A stretch of DNA of 64,000 nucleotides from Phragmites australis (GCF_958298935.1 NC_084924.1:4092001-4156000), one strand, 5' to 3'; shown: positions 10,473 through 22,171, counted from the first letter of the stretch. Numbers and translations are program-made. The notes: generated by a model from the sequence alone, not told the origin.

Positions 10473-11012
10473 CTACAATATGGCCCCGGCCAGCGGCTGC
10501 TGCGGTGCGTCTTCGGTGGCATGCTGCGGCTGTGCGGGTGCGGTGCTAGACCACAAGCTCGAACTGAAAAGCTTAGCAACCATAACGATGAGCACACGAG
10601 ATTTCAAAGCCTCACAAGATAGCGTCACCTTACACGAATCATACAAACTCGAGAAGTATCTCACGTGTTCGTCAACACGCTCCGATAGCAGCGGCAGGTC
10701 GTCCGGCACGGGCAGGTCGTCGTGCGCCCGCTGCCCCAGCACCCACCGGCCGAGCGTGTCGCGCGCGAGCCCCTTGTTCGCCGGCTCGTAACACCACGAA
10801 GGGTTGCGCACCCACCGGCTGGAGGTCTTGTTCACCAGCGCCACGTCCCGGCGCGCACTGCCCCGGAACGCGCCGGCGGCGCTCTCGCAGCCGAGCAGGT
10901 GCAGGCACATCTCCAGGTTGTGGAACCCCAGCAAGTCGTACGCGTGCTTCAGGAACGGGGACTGGTCACGTCGAGCTCGAGCTCGTGGCCGGCGACGTGC
11001 ACGTACGCACAA
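10473..11012 (-). CDS. Unrecognised GC-rich reading frame, possibly a broken gene
   Basis: The minus-strand frame encodes FLKHAYDLLGFHNLEMCLHL, then VNKTSSRWVRNPSWCYEPAN, then RWVLGQRAHDDLPVPDDLPL. It looks like real protein in composition and codon use, and differs from the Arg/Pro-rich shadow frames beside it. In the neighbouring frame just upstream, YVHVAGHELELDVT reads smoothly into the same region, which suggests a one-base frameshift near 10968. I do not recognise the family. Upstream (toward 11200) the sequence turns into a tandem AT repeat, so any 5' end has been lost or lies beyond an intron. It could be a truncated gene fragment. Confidence 0.35.
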   Translation of the reverse strand: MCVRARRRPRARARRDQSPFLKHAYDLLGFHNLEMCLHLLGCESAAGAFRGSARRDVALVNKTSSRWVRNPSWCYEPANKGLARDTLGRWVLGQRAHDDLPVPDDLPLLSERVDEHVRYFSSLYDSCKVTLSCEALKSRVLIVMVAKLFSSSLWSSTAPAQPQHATEDAPQQPLAGAIL

Positions 11013-11041
11013 AATTTCAGCATATACAAAATTGCATGCAT

Positions 11042-11195
11042 TATAGCTGTTGCAAATATAGCCGTTAAAAATATATATACTAAAAAAAATATAGCCGTTG
11101 CAAATATAGTTGTTGTAAATATAGCCGTTAAAAATATAGCTATTGCAAATATAGCCGTTGATAATATAGCCAGTCTAAATATAGCCGTTGGATAT
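11042..11195. repeat. Degenerate tandem repeat, about 15 bp unit
   Basis: The motif AATATAGCCGTTGCA and variants recur about ten times, with a few diverged units such as AATATAGTTGTTGTA. The array directly abuts the 5' side of the unrecognised frame at 10473-11012. Confidence 0.75.
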
Positions 11196-11536
11196 ATTTT
11201 TAGTAACATGATATTAATCAAATATATGTGAGTGTAATTTAGGAGTAATATTTTAAGAGACGATTGATATATTCATTCTACCAGGTGCATGTTATACTGT
11301 TATTGAATGGATCCAGAGTCTAAAGTACAGACTATTTCACAGGATTTTCTTCAGGAGGATTGTGAACCCTAGTCGCACCAACCGTTTCCCAAACCATCAA
11401 ACAGTACTGCAGTTTTGGCAGCCTATAGCTCAATGATCACATCTCTCTCTTTCTCTCTCTTCTACATATATACCCTCTTCAGCTTTGAGTTGCAACAAGT
11501 AGTCATCATTCATTTTTTAAAATATTAGATGGATAT

Positions 11537-11655
11537 CATTGCAAAGATGTTTTTATTGGAAAATACCATCGGCTGTGAGGATAACATGTGGGCCCTGGGA
11601 CCACATGTCATAGAGACACCGATGGTATTTTTCAACTTAGGTGATTTTTGCAATG
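11537..11655. mobile_element. Foldback element with three nested inverted repeats
   Basis: Three nested arm pairs share one centre: CATTGCAAAGATG (11537-11549) with GATTTTTGCAATG (11643-11655); GAAAATACCATCGG (11559-11572) with CCGATGGTATTTTTC (11619-11633); and ACATGTGG (11584-11591) with CCACATGT (11601-11608). The whole unit is about 119 bp and could fold into a long hairpin. It is probably a small MITE; no target duplication is clear. Confidence 0.65.
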
Positions 11656-11699
11656 TTATTTTCCAATTTTGCCTTCGTTTTTTTCCCAAAAGGACGGCA

Positions 11700-12543
11700 A
11701 GAGCATTGCCGATATTTTCATAGAAGAAGAGAATTGAATCAGTTTATAAGAGAAACTGGATCTGAAAACCTCATAATTATACGGTTTAAAAGAAAACCGG
11801 CAAAACAACCCCAAGACGACAATACGACCTTAAATCAACAAACGACACTCATACCAAATGGCACAACTAGACAACAGACAGGTCAATCCCAACTCAACTC
11901 ACGCGCTAACCAACTAAACAACTATCACCCACACACGGTCGGCAAAGCCCTACTCCCATGTCATACCCTCTGTCACATAAGTCAGCAATGTGTCACTTTG
12001 AAGGAGCACACAATAGACCAAATCATTGTCGAGGACAGAGGGGCAAACTTACAGAAGAGGCCGGCGAAAATGACCTCGAACAGCTCAACGACGCTTACAA
12101 CACACGGCGCAACTAACAAACAGCCGTGCCCAACCTAACTCAACTCGTGCACCAAACCAACAACCTGAGCAACAAGCCGGTGGAGCCCCACATACACCAG
12201 CAGCAGCTTGGTTGGTGGAGCCCAGCTCCTACACCGAACCAAAACCCTAGATAGTCAGCGGGCGCGACGCTTCGGAGGAGTGCGCATTAGACATCCACTG
12301 TAAAAGGGAACGCCACATGAAATGGAAACACCGTCGCGCCGAGTGGAGGCGTAGGGGCCAACCAACAAAAGAACTGGAGACTCCATCCAGAGCAAGAGGG
12401 CCTCCGGAAATGACGCCTTCAGGAAGGTAGCAATGTCAACGCCACCGTCGCTCGACCAGAAACCGGGCAAGGGTTTTCACCCAGGGAAGCCCTCAGGGTG
12501 GGAGAGACATCACAATGTCACATCCAAGGAGGAAATGGCGCCT
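11700..12543 (+). mobile_element. Probable internal 3' region of an LTR retrotransposon
   Basis: Long frames here are rich in Gln, Asn and Thr and show no protein domain. The segment ends in a purine-rich stretch (AAGGAGGAAA, 12525-12534) just before an LTR-like TGTCGGAGG start, as expected of a polypurine tract. Similar noncoding sequence is common in grass gypsy-type elements. No gag or pol is present. Confidence 0.4.
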
Positions 12544-13530
12544 GTCGGAGGATAAACTCCTCAAGCGGGGACCCTAGGGAACCCCCTTTGAGATTCGACC
12601 AGGGGGATGATTCTGAATCTACCTCGTACGTGAATTTAATGCGAGTATATAAGATGTAGGCGGGACGGATGATCAATTGCTAGTGGGAGTAAATGCTCGA
12701 GGGATTTTAGACAGGTTCGGACCGCACAGAGCGTAATACCCTACTCTTGTGTGTACGCTATTAATGCCCTGAGAATGCCTCTCTGTGGATCTCTTGTGTT
12801 ACAAGATTTTCTGTCTAAGTCTAGAGCTTCGGTCTTCAAGTGCCGATCTCTCTGAGCTTCTATTCATCAGGCTTCAGACTTGTGCGTAGTGTGCTTGGCT
12901 TGTTCAGGTGTCTCCAACTTCTAAGACTTGTTAGCTTCGATCCTCTTCTCCGGGGTGCACCCCCCTCTTATACTGCTGGGGAGGCTTGGCATGCCCAGAA
13001 AGGAGGGCACGAGTTCCCATGAGCCATAAATAGAAAACAACCATCATGGGGCTACAGTTTGATGTTACAGGGGGTTAAAAATCCGCCCTCGGCCGGTCTT
13101 GTCCCTCGTTACGCCAATTTTTAGCCGATGCAGTGGGGGGCCCATTGGGCAGCAGCCGAACGACCCCGCGTGCCCGCTCGGTCAGAGCTGGTCTTATACA
13201 GCAGGGGGCAAGCGATATGCCTCGAGCCCAGTGACGATATCTTCAAGCCGTTCCCCTCATGGGCCCTATAGGGTGACGTGCGATGGGACCCATCGCATTA
13301 AATATCCTCACGCCCCTACCAGGCGTTGGCAGGGGCTGGCGCACTCAGTACGGCAAGCGTGGGGGGGAGTAGTTGGAAGTGACAGGTCGCACTCCCTCTT
13401 AAATGCAGCATCGGGCCTTCCACCGATTGACACATCACCGTAGAGCCCTTGTGAGGTCCACCGGCAAGGGGCTTCTCAGATCCTCGGGGAACTACGGGTG
13501 CTCGGAGGCCACTGTTCATGGCTTCTCTAC
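12544..13530 (+). mobile_element. Gypsy-like LTR remnant, 3' end lost
   Basis: The segment starts TGTCGGAGGATAAACTCC and contains the block GACAGGTTCGGACCGCACAG followed by GCGTAATACCCTACTC, a layout I associate with grass gypsy LTRs. After about 13530 the sequence becomes unrelated AT-rich DNA. No CA-ended terminus or matching second LTR is visible, so it is a truncated copy. Confidence 0.55.
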
Positions 13531-14609
13531 ATTTTGTTTTCTTCTTAGCTCAAAATCTTTTTCTGGGGGATTCTTTTTCCTTCAGATTCCTACACTTCAA
13601 CAATATTACTTTTCACGTTCCTTTCAATAACAGATTTTCAATATTTTATTATTTCCACGTAACTACCACGATACATACAATACAACTGCAATACATGACA
13701 CGTATATATTATACATGTATTTTATACGTAAATGATCTTTAATTCACGTAATACACGCATAGTACTAGTACCAAGAGCTCTAGGTCATATAGCATTCGCG
13801 TACACGAATTATTGTGTTGGCAGTGTAGTAGAACCCATAAAAAGGTTAATGTATAGAGTTGATATTAAATCACAAAGATCTCAACAGCTATTACTGGAGC
13901 ACAACAATGTTCAAATCATCCTTGGATCCACCACAAGTCCGCAACATGGCGGGCAATGCACGCATACAGGGCCAATCTATCACACATACAGCACAGGGGA
14001 CCACCGGACAATCGCACAATGATATGGAGTAAGGAACTGATAAAACAAAATTGATACACATGTAAAATGCGTTAGGGCTTGAGATTCCCAGAATCGCGAG
14101 CTTACTATTTATGAGACATGTTAGAAACTGTGGACAGTATGAACTGCAGGCACTTCACAGATATACAGATTAACTTCTCCTCACTTGAACACATGTCAGA
14201 GCTGGCTACAAATTTCATGTGTGTGTAGAAGAAATTTTAAAAGGAGATATGCTTTTGCTTTCACTTAGCCGGTAAAGCTAACTTTGTATTTGGTGCAAGT
14301 CTCACATAAACCTAACTGCTAGGAGGGCAGACAACATTCTTACAAGATTATGCTACATATCTTCACTAGAATATTCTCTGCAGGATTTCACTCTTTCTAA
14401 AGCATGTTTTCTTGTATCCTTAGTCTCAGTAAGGGAGGTACCTAAAAGAAGTTTAGTATCTCAGACTCAGATCATCAAGATATCAAGATTCATGTGGCAC
14501 ATTCCACAGCATAGCAAGAGATATAAAGGGCCCGGAGGCCAAGTTTCCACTCTTCATGACATGAGAGCACCGTCGCGCGATTCTGATGCACATTTTACAT
14601 AAGATACTC
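13531..14609. other. AT-rich sequence, possible 3' flank of the WAT1 exon
   Basis: No reading frame, terminal repeat or RNA gene is recognisable. If the exon at 14610-14688 is expressed, the higher part of this interval would be its 3' UTR. Confidence 0.4.
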
Positions 14610-14708
<99 letters not shown>

Positions 14709-15259
14709 TTATACATCAGAGTTCAGATCAAAAGAAATGAGAAACGTGAATTGCTAGAAGCCTATATAAAAAAATTGTAGTTCACTGATCAATGTTAGAA
14801 TAAGAGTAGGACATCAATATACAACATATTATGGTATTAAGAGCAGATGCCATGACTCCCTGGAATAAGGGAAGAAAATTCGAGTTTGAGTAGAAAAAAC
14901 GTGCATCAACTACTTATTTTATGGCCAACATAGACTAGTGCAAAGTGCAAACAAATTCGCCACCATTACACAGCATAGATGCAGAATCTCAATTCATAGT
15001 CCCATACATGGGATCCTACTCAATACACTGCATCAGTAGTTCAGTACCAAGTACCAACAGATGAAGACCCAATGTTCAGTACCCATACAAAAGAATATAT
15101 AGCATTAGTAAACAACATACAGATAAACAAATCACTCCCAGACCCGGACGAGAGAATCTACGAGAGATAGGGCTGTTCTGGTCTAGCAAGGATCAAGATG
15201 CCTGATCCCTTCACTATTCACAGGAGGAGGTCAGGCCATGGCGACCACACATAGGATAC

Positions 15260-15631
15260 CATGGGACAGCGCGGCGTGGGCGCATATTGTCACGTTGACA
15301 CGACGCCGAGCATTCAGCTTATACTAGTGGGATCGGCCGTACGGCCATGCATCCACCCACTGGCGCGGCCGCGCGAGACGGCGAGGCCGCGATGCGGAGT
15401 TATGCGGTGGCAGCGCGGCGCCCGCCGACGCGTCCGGATCCGACGACGGCCCCGGCAGGCGATGTCCCCGCCCGCCCCGGCACGCATCCGTCCCACCCGT
15501 ACGTACGCAGCGCACGGAGCGAGGGCATCCCCGACCTCGATCGCATCTCCCCCCCCCCCCCCCCCCTCCACGTACGCGCACGCATTGTCGGGGGACCGGC
15601 GATTAGATCGATCGGCAGCAACTGCATGTAA
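15260..15631. other. CpG-rich block with C homopolymer
   Basis: GC content rises sharply here and many overlapping frames are open by composition alone; none shows a family motif. A run of 17 C lies at 15549-15565. It ends exactly at the target duplication of the hAT element. It may be an old promoter or 5' exon of the WAT1-like gene, but I cannot show this. Confidence 0.4.
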
Positions 15632-15639
15632 CGCTCGGT
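15632..15639. repeat. 8-bp target site duplication, left side of hAT
   Basis: CGCTCGGT lies directly left of the element. CGCTCGAT lies directly right of it at 19161-19168, so 7 of 8 bases match. Confidence 0.8.
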
Positions 15640-15832
15640 AAGCGGTGGATTCAGGATTTTTTCTAAGGGTACGTATTTAAGTTTTTTAAGATCAGAAATT
15701 CAATAAAAGAATATAAAATTTGATAATTCGGTATAAATCGTAAATTCAACAATAAATTTTAAATTTGTAAAACCACAATATAAATAGCTCAAACATAACA
15801 TAAGATCTTATATAAGTGGAAGATTACGGGTC

Positions 15833-16085
15833 CATTTGGTTCATATACTAACTTTGCCACTATTTATCATAATTTTTTGCCACACTCGTCTCAGGTTAGT
15901 CGATCAAAATATTTGCCACACTTTAGTAAGACTAAGAGAATCTTGAGTCACTAACGTGTAGGACCATAGCAACAGGAAGAGAATCTTGCCACAATTATGG
16001 TTACGAACAGATGCCTAAGATGATTAAACATGACTAACCTTAGACGTGGCAAACCTTAACAAGGTCTGGCTATGAACCAAACATG
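15833..16085. mobile_element. MITE-like element nested inside the hAT element
   Basis: CATTTGGTTCATA at the left mirrors TATGAACCAAACATG at the right, around an AT-rich core of about 250 bp containing repeated TTTGCCACACT motifs. It lies beyond the transposase stop, so it did not break the coding region. A clear target duplication is not seen. Confidence 0.6.
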
Positions 16086-16152
16086 CTATAGAGAAGATAT
16101 CTCGCTTTGCGCTTTCTCAAACAGACCAAATAGGTCAAATATCATTACGATA

Positions 16153-18615
16153 CTATTCTAGATTCTTCACTTTGCGCTTCCTCATAGTCATGAAAAACTC
16201 GATTATGTCATCCTCAATTACCTTGGAGAAGATATCTCACTCGATATATGTGACTAAACAATCATTCAACAACTCATCACCCATTCTATTTCTCAACTTA
16301 TCCTTCACTAAACTCAATGCCGAAAATACTCTTTCAACACTTGCCATCGCCATCGGTATGATCAATATCAATTTAAGAAACAAGTATACCAACTTATACA
16401 CAACATGCCTATTCATTTCAACAAACCTAATAGAGAGCTCACTAAGATTATTTAGGCCTTTAAATCTATCATCTCTCCTCATATCATCAATAAAGTTATC
16501 AAGTTGAAGTTCAAGTCTTATCAATTCCACACTTGAAAAGTCCTTGGAATAAAACTTAGCAAGCCTAAAGACTTTATGTGCATCATAAGAATCAAAAGAA
16601 TTGAAGAGATTCAAGACCGACATGCAAATAAGCAACTCCATATTTACCTCATCAAACCAATTGTCAAGCTCTTTCCGAATTTGATCAATGACACCAATAT
16701 ACATTTCTCTTCTATAATGATCATCAATTGTTTGAGTCGGATAAAACCGTGGGGATCTTGCATGAGGCATATATCTGCCATCCAATGTAGGAATATTAAT
16801 GCCATGTTTAATGCAAAATGATGTAACCTTTCCTTCAAAGAATTCTTTCCACCTATAAGATCTTATTTGTTACAGTCTTTCCTTCACCAAAGTTACAAGT
16901 GATATTGTATTAACAATATCTTGGTACTTCTTTCGTAAATATTGAGATAACTCATTTGTGTATCCAATAACGATAAGCATCAAGTGTGCATTGAAAATAA
17001 ACTCAAATGACTCCAACACATGGACCATAGCATGTATGTTCGGCTAATCATCCCTTTGTTTGGGATCCTTTTAAAGAGTTATAAGTACTTCTTGATTTGT
17101 AAAATACATATCAATAATGTGCAATAGTTTTATAATGAGAACCCCACCGAGTGTCACCGGGCTTAGTTATCACTATCTCTTGGTTTAATCTACTCACACT
17201 GTCTATTTCACCCAACTCAAGTGCAGTCTTAAGTTTTTGAACTCTAACATCTTGAAGCATATCATGACGCTTACAAGAAACTCCAATAATATTTAGCAAG
17301 CGAGAAAATTGTCCAAAGAAAGTTGCACAACCAACATTTCTCTTAGCAACAACAACAAGAATCAATTGGAGTTGATGTGCAAAACAGTTAATGTAATAAA
17401 TAGAATGAGACTCTTTCATGATCAATATTTTCAGCCTATTAATCTCTTCTTTCATGTTACTTGCCCCATCATATTCTTTGCCCATGAATTTGAGTAAGAG
17501 TCAAGTTGTGACCAACAAGTAAAGATTGAATTATTGTCTTAAGTGACAAAGAACTAGTGTTGACTACATAAACTACTCCAAAAAACCTCTCACACACCCT
17601 TCTAAGTTTATCAACATAACGCAAGCAAAGGGCTAGTTATTCTTTATGTGATATATCACTAGACTCATCAGCTAGAATTGCATAGTGGTCGTCACCAAGT
17701 TCTTCAATTATGTGTCTAGTGGTTTTCTAGCATAACATTTAATAATTTGCTTTTGTATCTTAGGAGAAGTCAAAATGCAATTTTTTGAAGCATTTTTCAG
17801 AACAACCTTATTAACCTCTCCATTATTTCCTGCAAGTCAATCCAAAAGTTCAAAGAAGTTTACTTTATTGCTAAATTCCTCACTTTTATCATGTCCACAG
17901 CATGACAAACCTTGACGCAAAAGAAACCTCAAACATCTAAATGAATAGGTCAAACTAACCTTGTGGAGACTTAGATCATGTTGTGACACCTCCAAAATAA
18001 CATCATTAATTGGTTTACCTTGAACAAATAAATCATATCTCTCTTGCGTAACTTTGTGAGCACTATCTATACCTCTCACATGTTCGTTAAGTACATAACT
18101 ACCTACGTTTCAATTTCTCCAACCACTCTTAACAAATTTACTGCATCCCTTGCCAAACAAATAACATACTATGTAAAATACTGCATCCTTCTCAATACTA
18201 TATTCAAGCCAAGGATATTTGTGGAACCAAATAATACTAAAGCAATGATCTTTACCGTATATGTTCTTGGTTGGGTAATCATGGGAAAAGGTTGGCATAG
18301 ACCTTTTAGAATATATCCTCTCCGAATCGTATTTTGATCATTGGCATTATAGCTTGCAAAATGCACTCTTAAGCCCGGATCATGTTCGATATGATCAACA
18401 TCACAAATTGGAGGAGGTTCTTATTCTTGAGGTCACTCTTCAGCCACAACCGGAATCAGAACAAGATGTGGTTGTTCTTGAGATTGCTTTTCAGCCACAG
18501 TCGGAACTAGAGATGGTTCTTGTTCTTGAGTTTGAGCATGCTTTTCAGCCGCAATCTTCTTTGCCTTTGCTTCATATTTCCGGAAAAGTAAAGCAATATC
18601 TCCCTGCCTCTTCAT
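16153..18615 (-). pseudogene. hAT transposase, DUF4371/TTF-type, decayed
   Basis: The frames read in order on the minus strand. The N-terminal part (18615-18433) starts MKRQGDIALLFRKYEAKAKK. The segment 18079-17837 holds LRFLLRQGLSCCGHDKSEEF, as in the DUF4371 domain. The segment 17485-17111 has YDGASNMKEEINRL, INCFAHQLQLIL and KPGDTRWGSHYKT, the conserved catalytic-core and RW signatures. The C-terminal part (16785-16237) ends with VERVFSALSLVKDKLRNRMGD, the hAT dimerisation motif. A stop after VTYIE is followed in frame by a further conserved tail ending KVKNLE. At least three frameshifts and this stop disable it. In life the protein would bind and cut the element's ends. Confidence 0.85.
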
Positions 18616-19160
18616 CTCTCAATGACGGAATGACTTGACCACTATGTGGTTAATTAGAAGACTAGAAGCCTAAAGTTCCAATAAAAAAATCAAGGCAAGT
18701 AGCGAACAGGACCTTGCAATATGCAACATACAAACCTTATGTAGTGATGTCAAGATCGTAAGCTGATAGCGGTGTCCAGATTGTCGGCTCTACTGATCGC
18801 GTGATCCTCGTTGGCGGCTTTGCTCACTTGCCACGCGCCGGCAGACTAGAGGACAACGTCAATATACGGGGCAACCTGCTGAGCTTGCGGCCACGCCGAT
18901 GGGAGGCGGGCGACAGCCAGTGCGGCGAGTGCAAGAATGTGAGGAACCAAGGAGGCGAGTCGGCAAGGAATACCAAAACGTGCGGCCGTGGGTGTGACTG
19001 CGAGCACAGGAGGAGCTATGACCCCATGACAGTCGACGCCAGCCCAGCACCAGTGGGTTTTAAATGGTTTTTTTGACAACCGAGCTAATTACTAATCGGA
19101 CTTTGGGCTTGACCAGGGCAGTCCTAGGCCTACTAGGACTACCCTGTGGGTCCACCCCTG

Positions 19161-19168
19161 CGCTCGAT
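19161..19168. repeat. 8-bp target site duplication, right side of hAT
   Basis: CGCTCGAT, partner of CGCTCGGT at 15632-15639; one substitution separates them. Confidence 0.8.
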
Positions 19169-19360
19169 CAGTAGTGGATCAGCACGCGTGACAACAAGGC
19201 GAAAGACGATCGTGGAGTAGGAACTAATCTGTTGCAGCTAGGTAGGTGGATTTCTCTTTCACGTGTGATCGCGTGCGCCTGAAGTCATGGACGACGGGCT
19301 TGTCACGACATGCGGGCTATCGGGGCGCGCGGGCAGAGGCAGGCCCAATGTACTTTTTTT

Positions 19361-19735
19361 TGACAAAAGTTTGTGCTAGAATTTTTGTTCAAAAATTTTG
19401 TGTTGAAAATTTTTGTTCAAAAAAGATTGTGCTAAAAATTTTGTTCATAAAAGTTTGTACTGGAATTTTATTCCAAACTTTTCTCATGCAAATTTTTTCT
19501 CAAAACTAAGTCAAGATCCACAGAAATTTTTTTCTCGATGACTTTTCCTCTGTAATTTTTTCTCTATAACTTTTTCTAAAAAAAATTCTTAGTAATTTTT
19601 TCTTAAAACTTTTCTCGGTAACTTTTTTTTCAAAAATTTTTAGCAGACAAGTTTTTTGAGAAAACTTTCCAAAACAGGAAAGTTACGGGAAGGTAAAACT
19701 TTCTAAAAAAGAAGAGTTTTTTTTGTTGTCCGAAA
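19361..19735. repeat. T/A-rich low-complexity array
   Basis: Imperfect units such as GTGCTAGAATTTTTGTTCAA and AACTTTTTCTAAA alternate over almost 400 bp. The units drift from one sequence type to another along the array. No coding or terminal structure is seen. Confidence 0.65.
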
Positions 19736-19845
19736 AGTTGCTCCTTCCACTCTCAGCGTGCGCATGAATTAGGCTCGCCCGCTAGGTAGCCGAACCCCAT
19801 TACCTTTTGTGCACTGGCTGTTCTGGTACGGCTGCGCGCACCATA

Positions 19846-19971
19846 GCCGGAGGAAAGAACTTATGTTGGATGAGTTTTGTTGAACCAGAGCACTATGCCG
19901 GAGGAAAGAACTTATGTTGGATGAGTTTTGTTGAACCAGAGCACTATGCCGGAGGAAAGAAATTATGTTGG
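19846..19971. repeat. Tandem repeat, 51-bp unit, about 2.5 copies
   Basis: Units start at 19846, 19897 and 19948, each opening GCCGGAGGAAAGAA. The first two are virtually identical and the third diverges after about 25 bases. The unit length is a multiple of three and stays open, but I see no gene around it. Confidence 0.85.
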
Positions 19972-20462
19972 ATCGGGTTTTATAGAAAGATCTTCATTTA
20001 TACATGCTATGTATCTCTCTCACTCTTATCACTTATACTGCTAGCCGTTAAAATAGAAAAGATGATATAAATCAAAATTTTGTAAAAAAAAATCTTATAA
20101 ATTTCCTTCTCATACCGCAACCATTCGACTGACGGACTGAATGGCCGAACGTCCGAGCGTAATTAACCCATTCTCCCGGGAGTCCGTGCACGCCCAACTC
20201 CTCTATTGTCTTGCAGCACCGGCGTACACGAACCGCACATCTATACGTACGCATGCGAATTACTCCGGTGCTCCACGGGAAATGCCACCGATTAATTGTT
20301 CGTCTGCATTATCATTACGCCACAGTGACTAAGCATCAGTAATTAGGAAACTTACGGCAGTAACAGGAGCTACACGCAACGCTAATTACCGTGGTCGCGC
20401 GCCGCGGTGCGCTGAGTCAACGCCACTAGCCCACGCCCGCGCGCCTCGTTCCCGGTCGCCTC

Positions 20463-20470
20463 TATATAAC
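20463..20470 (+). promoter_or_regulatory. TATA box of the patatin-like gene
   Basis: TATATAAC lies about 115 bases before the start codon, after GC-rich promoter sequence. This spacing fits a leader of about 85 bases. Confidence 0.6.
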
Positions 20471-20579
20471 CTCCCCCCGTGCTGGCAACTGCTGAGTGCT
20501 CTCTACGCACGCCCGCGCCGCAGCCCTACGCAAAACCCCGATCGTCTCAGCAGCGAGCGCGAGTGTGCGAGGCGTGGAG

Positions 20580-22171
20580 ATGGAGGCGGCGACGGTGGAG
20601 CCGGCCGCGGGCCTGGACGTGGACAAGCTCACCTACGAGATCTTCTCCATCCTCGAGAGCAAGTTCCTGTTCGGCTACGACGGCCCCAAGCTCTTCTCCG
20701 CCGGTGGGTCGCCGCAGCTCGGGGACGCGGTGGAGTCGAGGAAGGCGACGCCGGTAAGGACGACGGCGGCGGCAGCGGGGAAGGGGAAGGTTTGTATACT
20801 GTCCATCGACGGCGGCGGGCGAGCCGCCGACGGACTGCTGGCCGGCGCGGCGCTGGTGAGGTTGGAGGCGTCGCTGCGGCGGCGCACCGGGGACCAGGAG
20901 GCGAGGCTGGCGGACTTCTTCGACGTGGCAGCCGGGTCCGGAGCTGGGGGTGTGCTCGCGGCCATGCTGGTCGCGCGCGGCCCGGACGGGCGGCCGCTCT
21001 TCTCCGCGGAGGACGCGCTCGCGTTCCTGCTGCGCAGCCTCCGGCGCGGGTGGTCGGGTTGCAGCGACGGGGGCGGGCTCGGCAGCCTGCGGGCTCTGTT
21101 CCGCTGCCCGGGCGCCGCGTTCCGGAAGCTGTTCGGCGACCTGACGCTGCGGGACACGGTGCGGCCGGTGCTGGTCCCGTGCTACGACATGGCCACGGCG
21201 GGCCTGTTCCTGTTCTCGCGCGCCGACGCCGTCGAGACACCCGCCTACGACTTCCGCCTCCGCGACGTGTGCACCGCCACGTGCGCCGGGTCGGACGGCT
21301 CGACCGCCGTGGTGGAGGTGCGCTCGTCCGACGGCTCCACCCGCATCGCGGCGGTCGGCGGCGGCGTCGCGCTCGGCAACCCCACGGCGGCCGCCATCAC
21401 GCACGTGCTCAACAACAAGCGCGAGTTCCCCCTCGCCGCGGGCGTCGAGGACCTGCTCGTCGTCTCCATCGGCAGCGGCGAGGGCGAGCAGCGGCCCGCC
21501 GGGGGCGGCGCCTCCCCGTCCGAGATCGTCAGGATCGCCGCCGAGGGCGTCGCCGACATGGTACGAAACACACGTGAAACACGCACGTTAGCCTTAGTGG
21601 TCCATTAATCTGGCATCTTGTTCTCTGCGCCCGCGCTAAAGCCTCTCTCGCATCTGACGCCAGGTGGATCAGGCCGTGGCCATGGCGTTCGGACATAATA
21701 GGACAAGCAATTACATCCGGATACAGGTCAGTGTTACCATGGCCAGTGCAGTGTCACTGTCCTCTACTTTCACAGTACACTAGTAGGGAGAGAGTTGAGA
21801 CGTTTGCGAGGCTTGGATTGGACGCGACGCACGTTTAACTTTTGCTGCTGATGTATGTGCAGGCGACGGGGACGCCGCGAGCGAGCCGGGGCGCGGCGAA
21901 GGGTGGCCGCGTGGCGGAGGAGATGCTGGCGCAGAAGAGCGTGGAGTCGGTGCTGTTCCGCGGGAAGAAGCTGGTGGAGCAGACCAACGCCGAGAAGCTG
22001 GAGCGGCTCGCGCACGAGCTCGTCAAGGAGCGCGACCGCCGCAGGACCAAACCGATCGCCCCCGCTGTCGTCAAGCAGCAGCCGTCGACCCCCGCGGCCG
22101 GCGGCCGCCCCCCTTCAACGGCGTCGTCGTACTCGAACCTCGCCAGGCACATGCTCGCCAGCATCATGTAG
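20580..22171 (+). CDS. Patatin-like acyl hydrolase, pPLAIII type
   Basis: Three exons (20580-21560, 21664-21726, 21863-22171) join in frame to encode 450 residues, with GT/AG introns. The start MEAATVEPAAG is the first ATG after the TATA box. The patatin oxyanion loop is present (ILSIDGGGRAADG, residues about 75-87). The nucleophile elbow reads AGSGAGG rather than GTSTGG, giving a GxGxG motif. The usual catalytic DGG near ANNP is VGGGVALGNPTAAAITHVL, without the Asp. These are the known marks of plant group III patatin-like enzymes, which act on membrane phospholipids and galactolipids and influence cell elongation and organ shape. The tail (after FGHNRTSNYIRIQ) is rich in basic residues and ends ARHMLASIM. 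Catalytic competence cannot be judged from sequence. Confidence 0.9.

Larger units (their letters stand above)
15640..19160 (-). mobile_element. Full-length but decayed hAT transposon
   Basis: The left end reads AAGCGGTGGATTCAGG and the right end, on the other strand, reads CAGGGGTGGACCCACAGG, which are imperfect terminal inverted repeats of the hAT type. Both ends are flanked by an 8-bp duplication (CGCTCGGT and CGCTCGAT). The interior, read on the minus strand, encodes a DUF4371/TTF-type hAT transposase with several frameshifts and stops. A MITE-like element (15833-16085) is nested near the left end. At 3521 bp the size fits an autonomous member of this family. Confidence 0.85.

Noticed and set aside
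15261..15641. Frames of up to 126 codons in the CpG-rich block
   Set aside because: Open in five of six frames at once, Arg/Pro-rich, interrupted by a C homopolymer; composition artefact.
20547..21577. 285-codon minus-strand frame and other long frames over the patatin gene
   Set aside because: Antisense or shifted shadows of a GC-rich exon; the plus-strand frame has the family motifs and splice sites.
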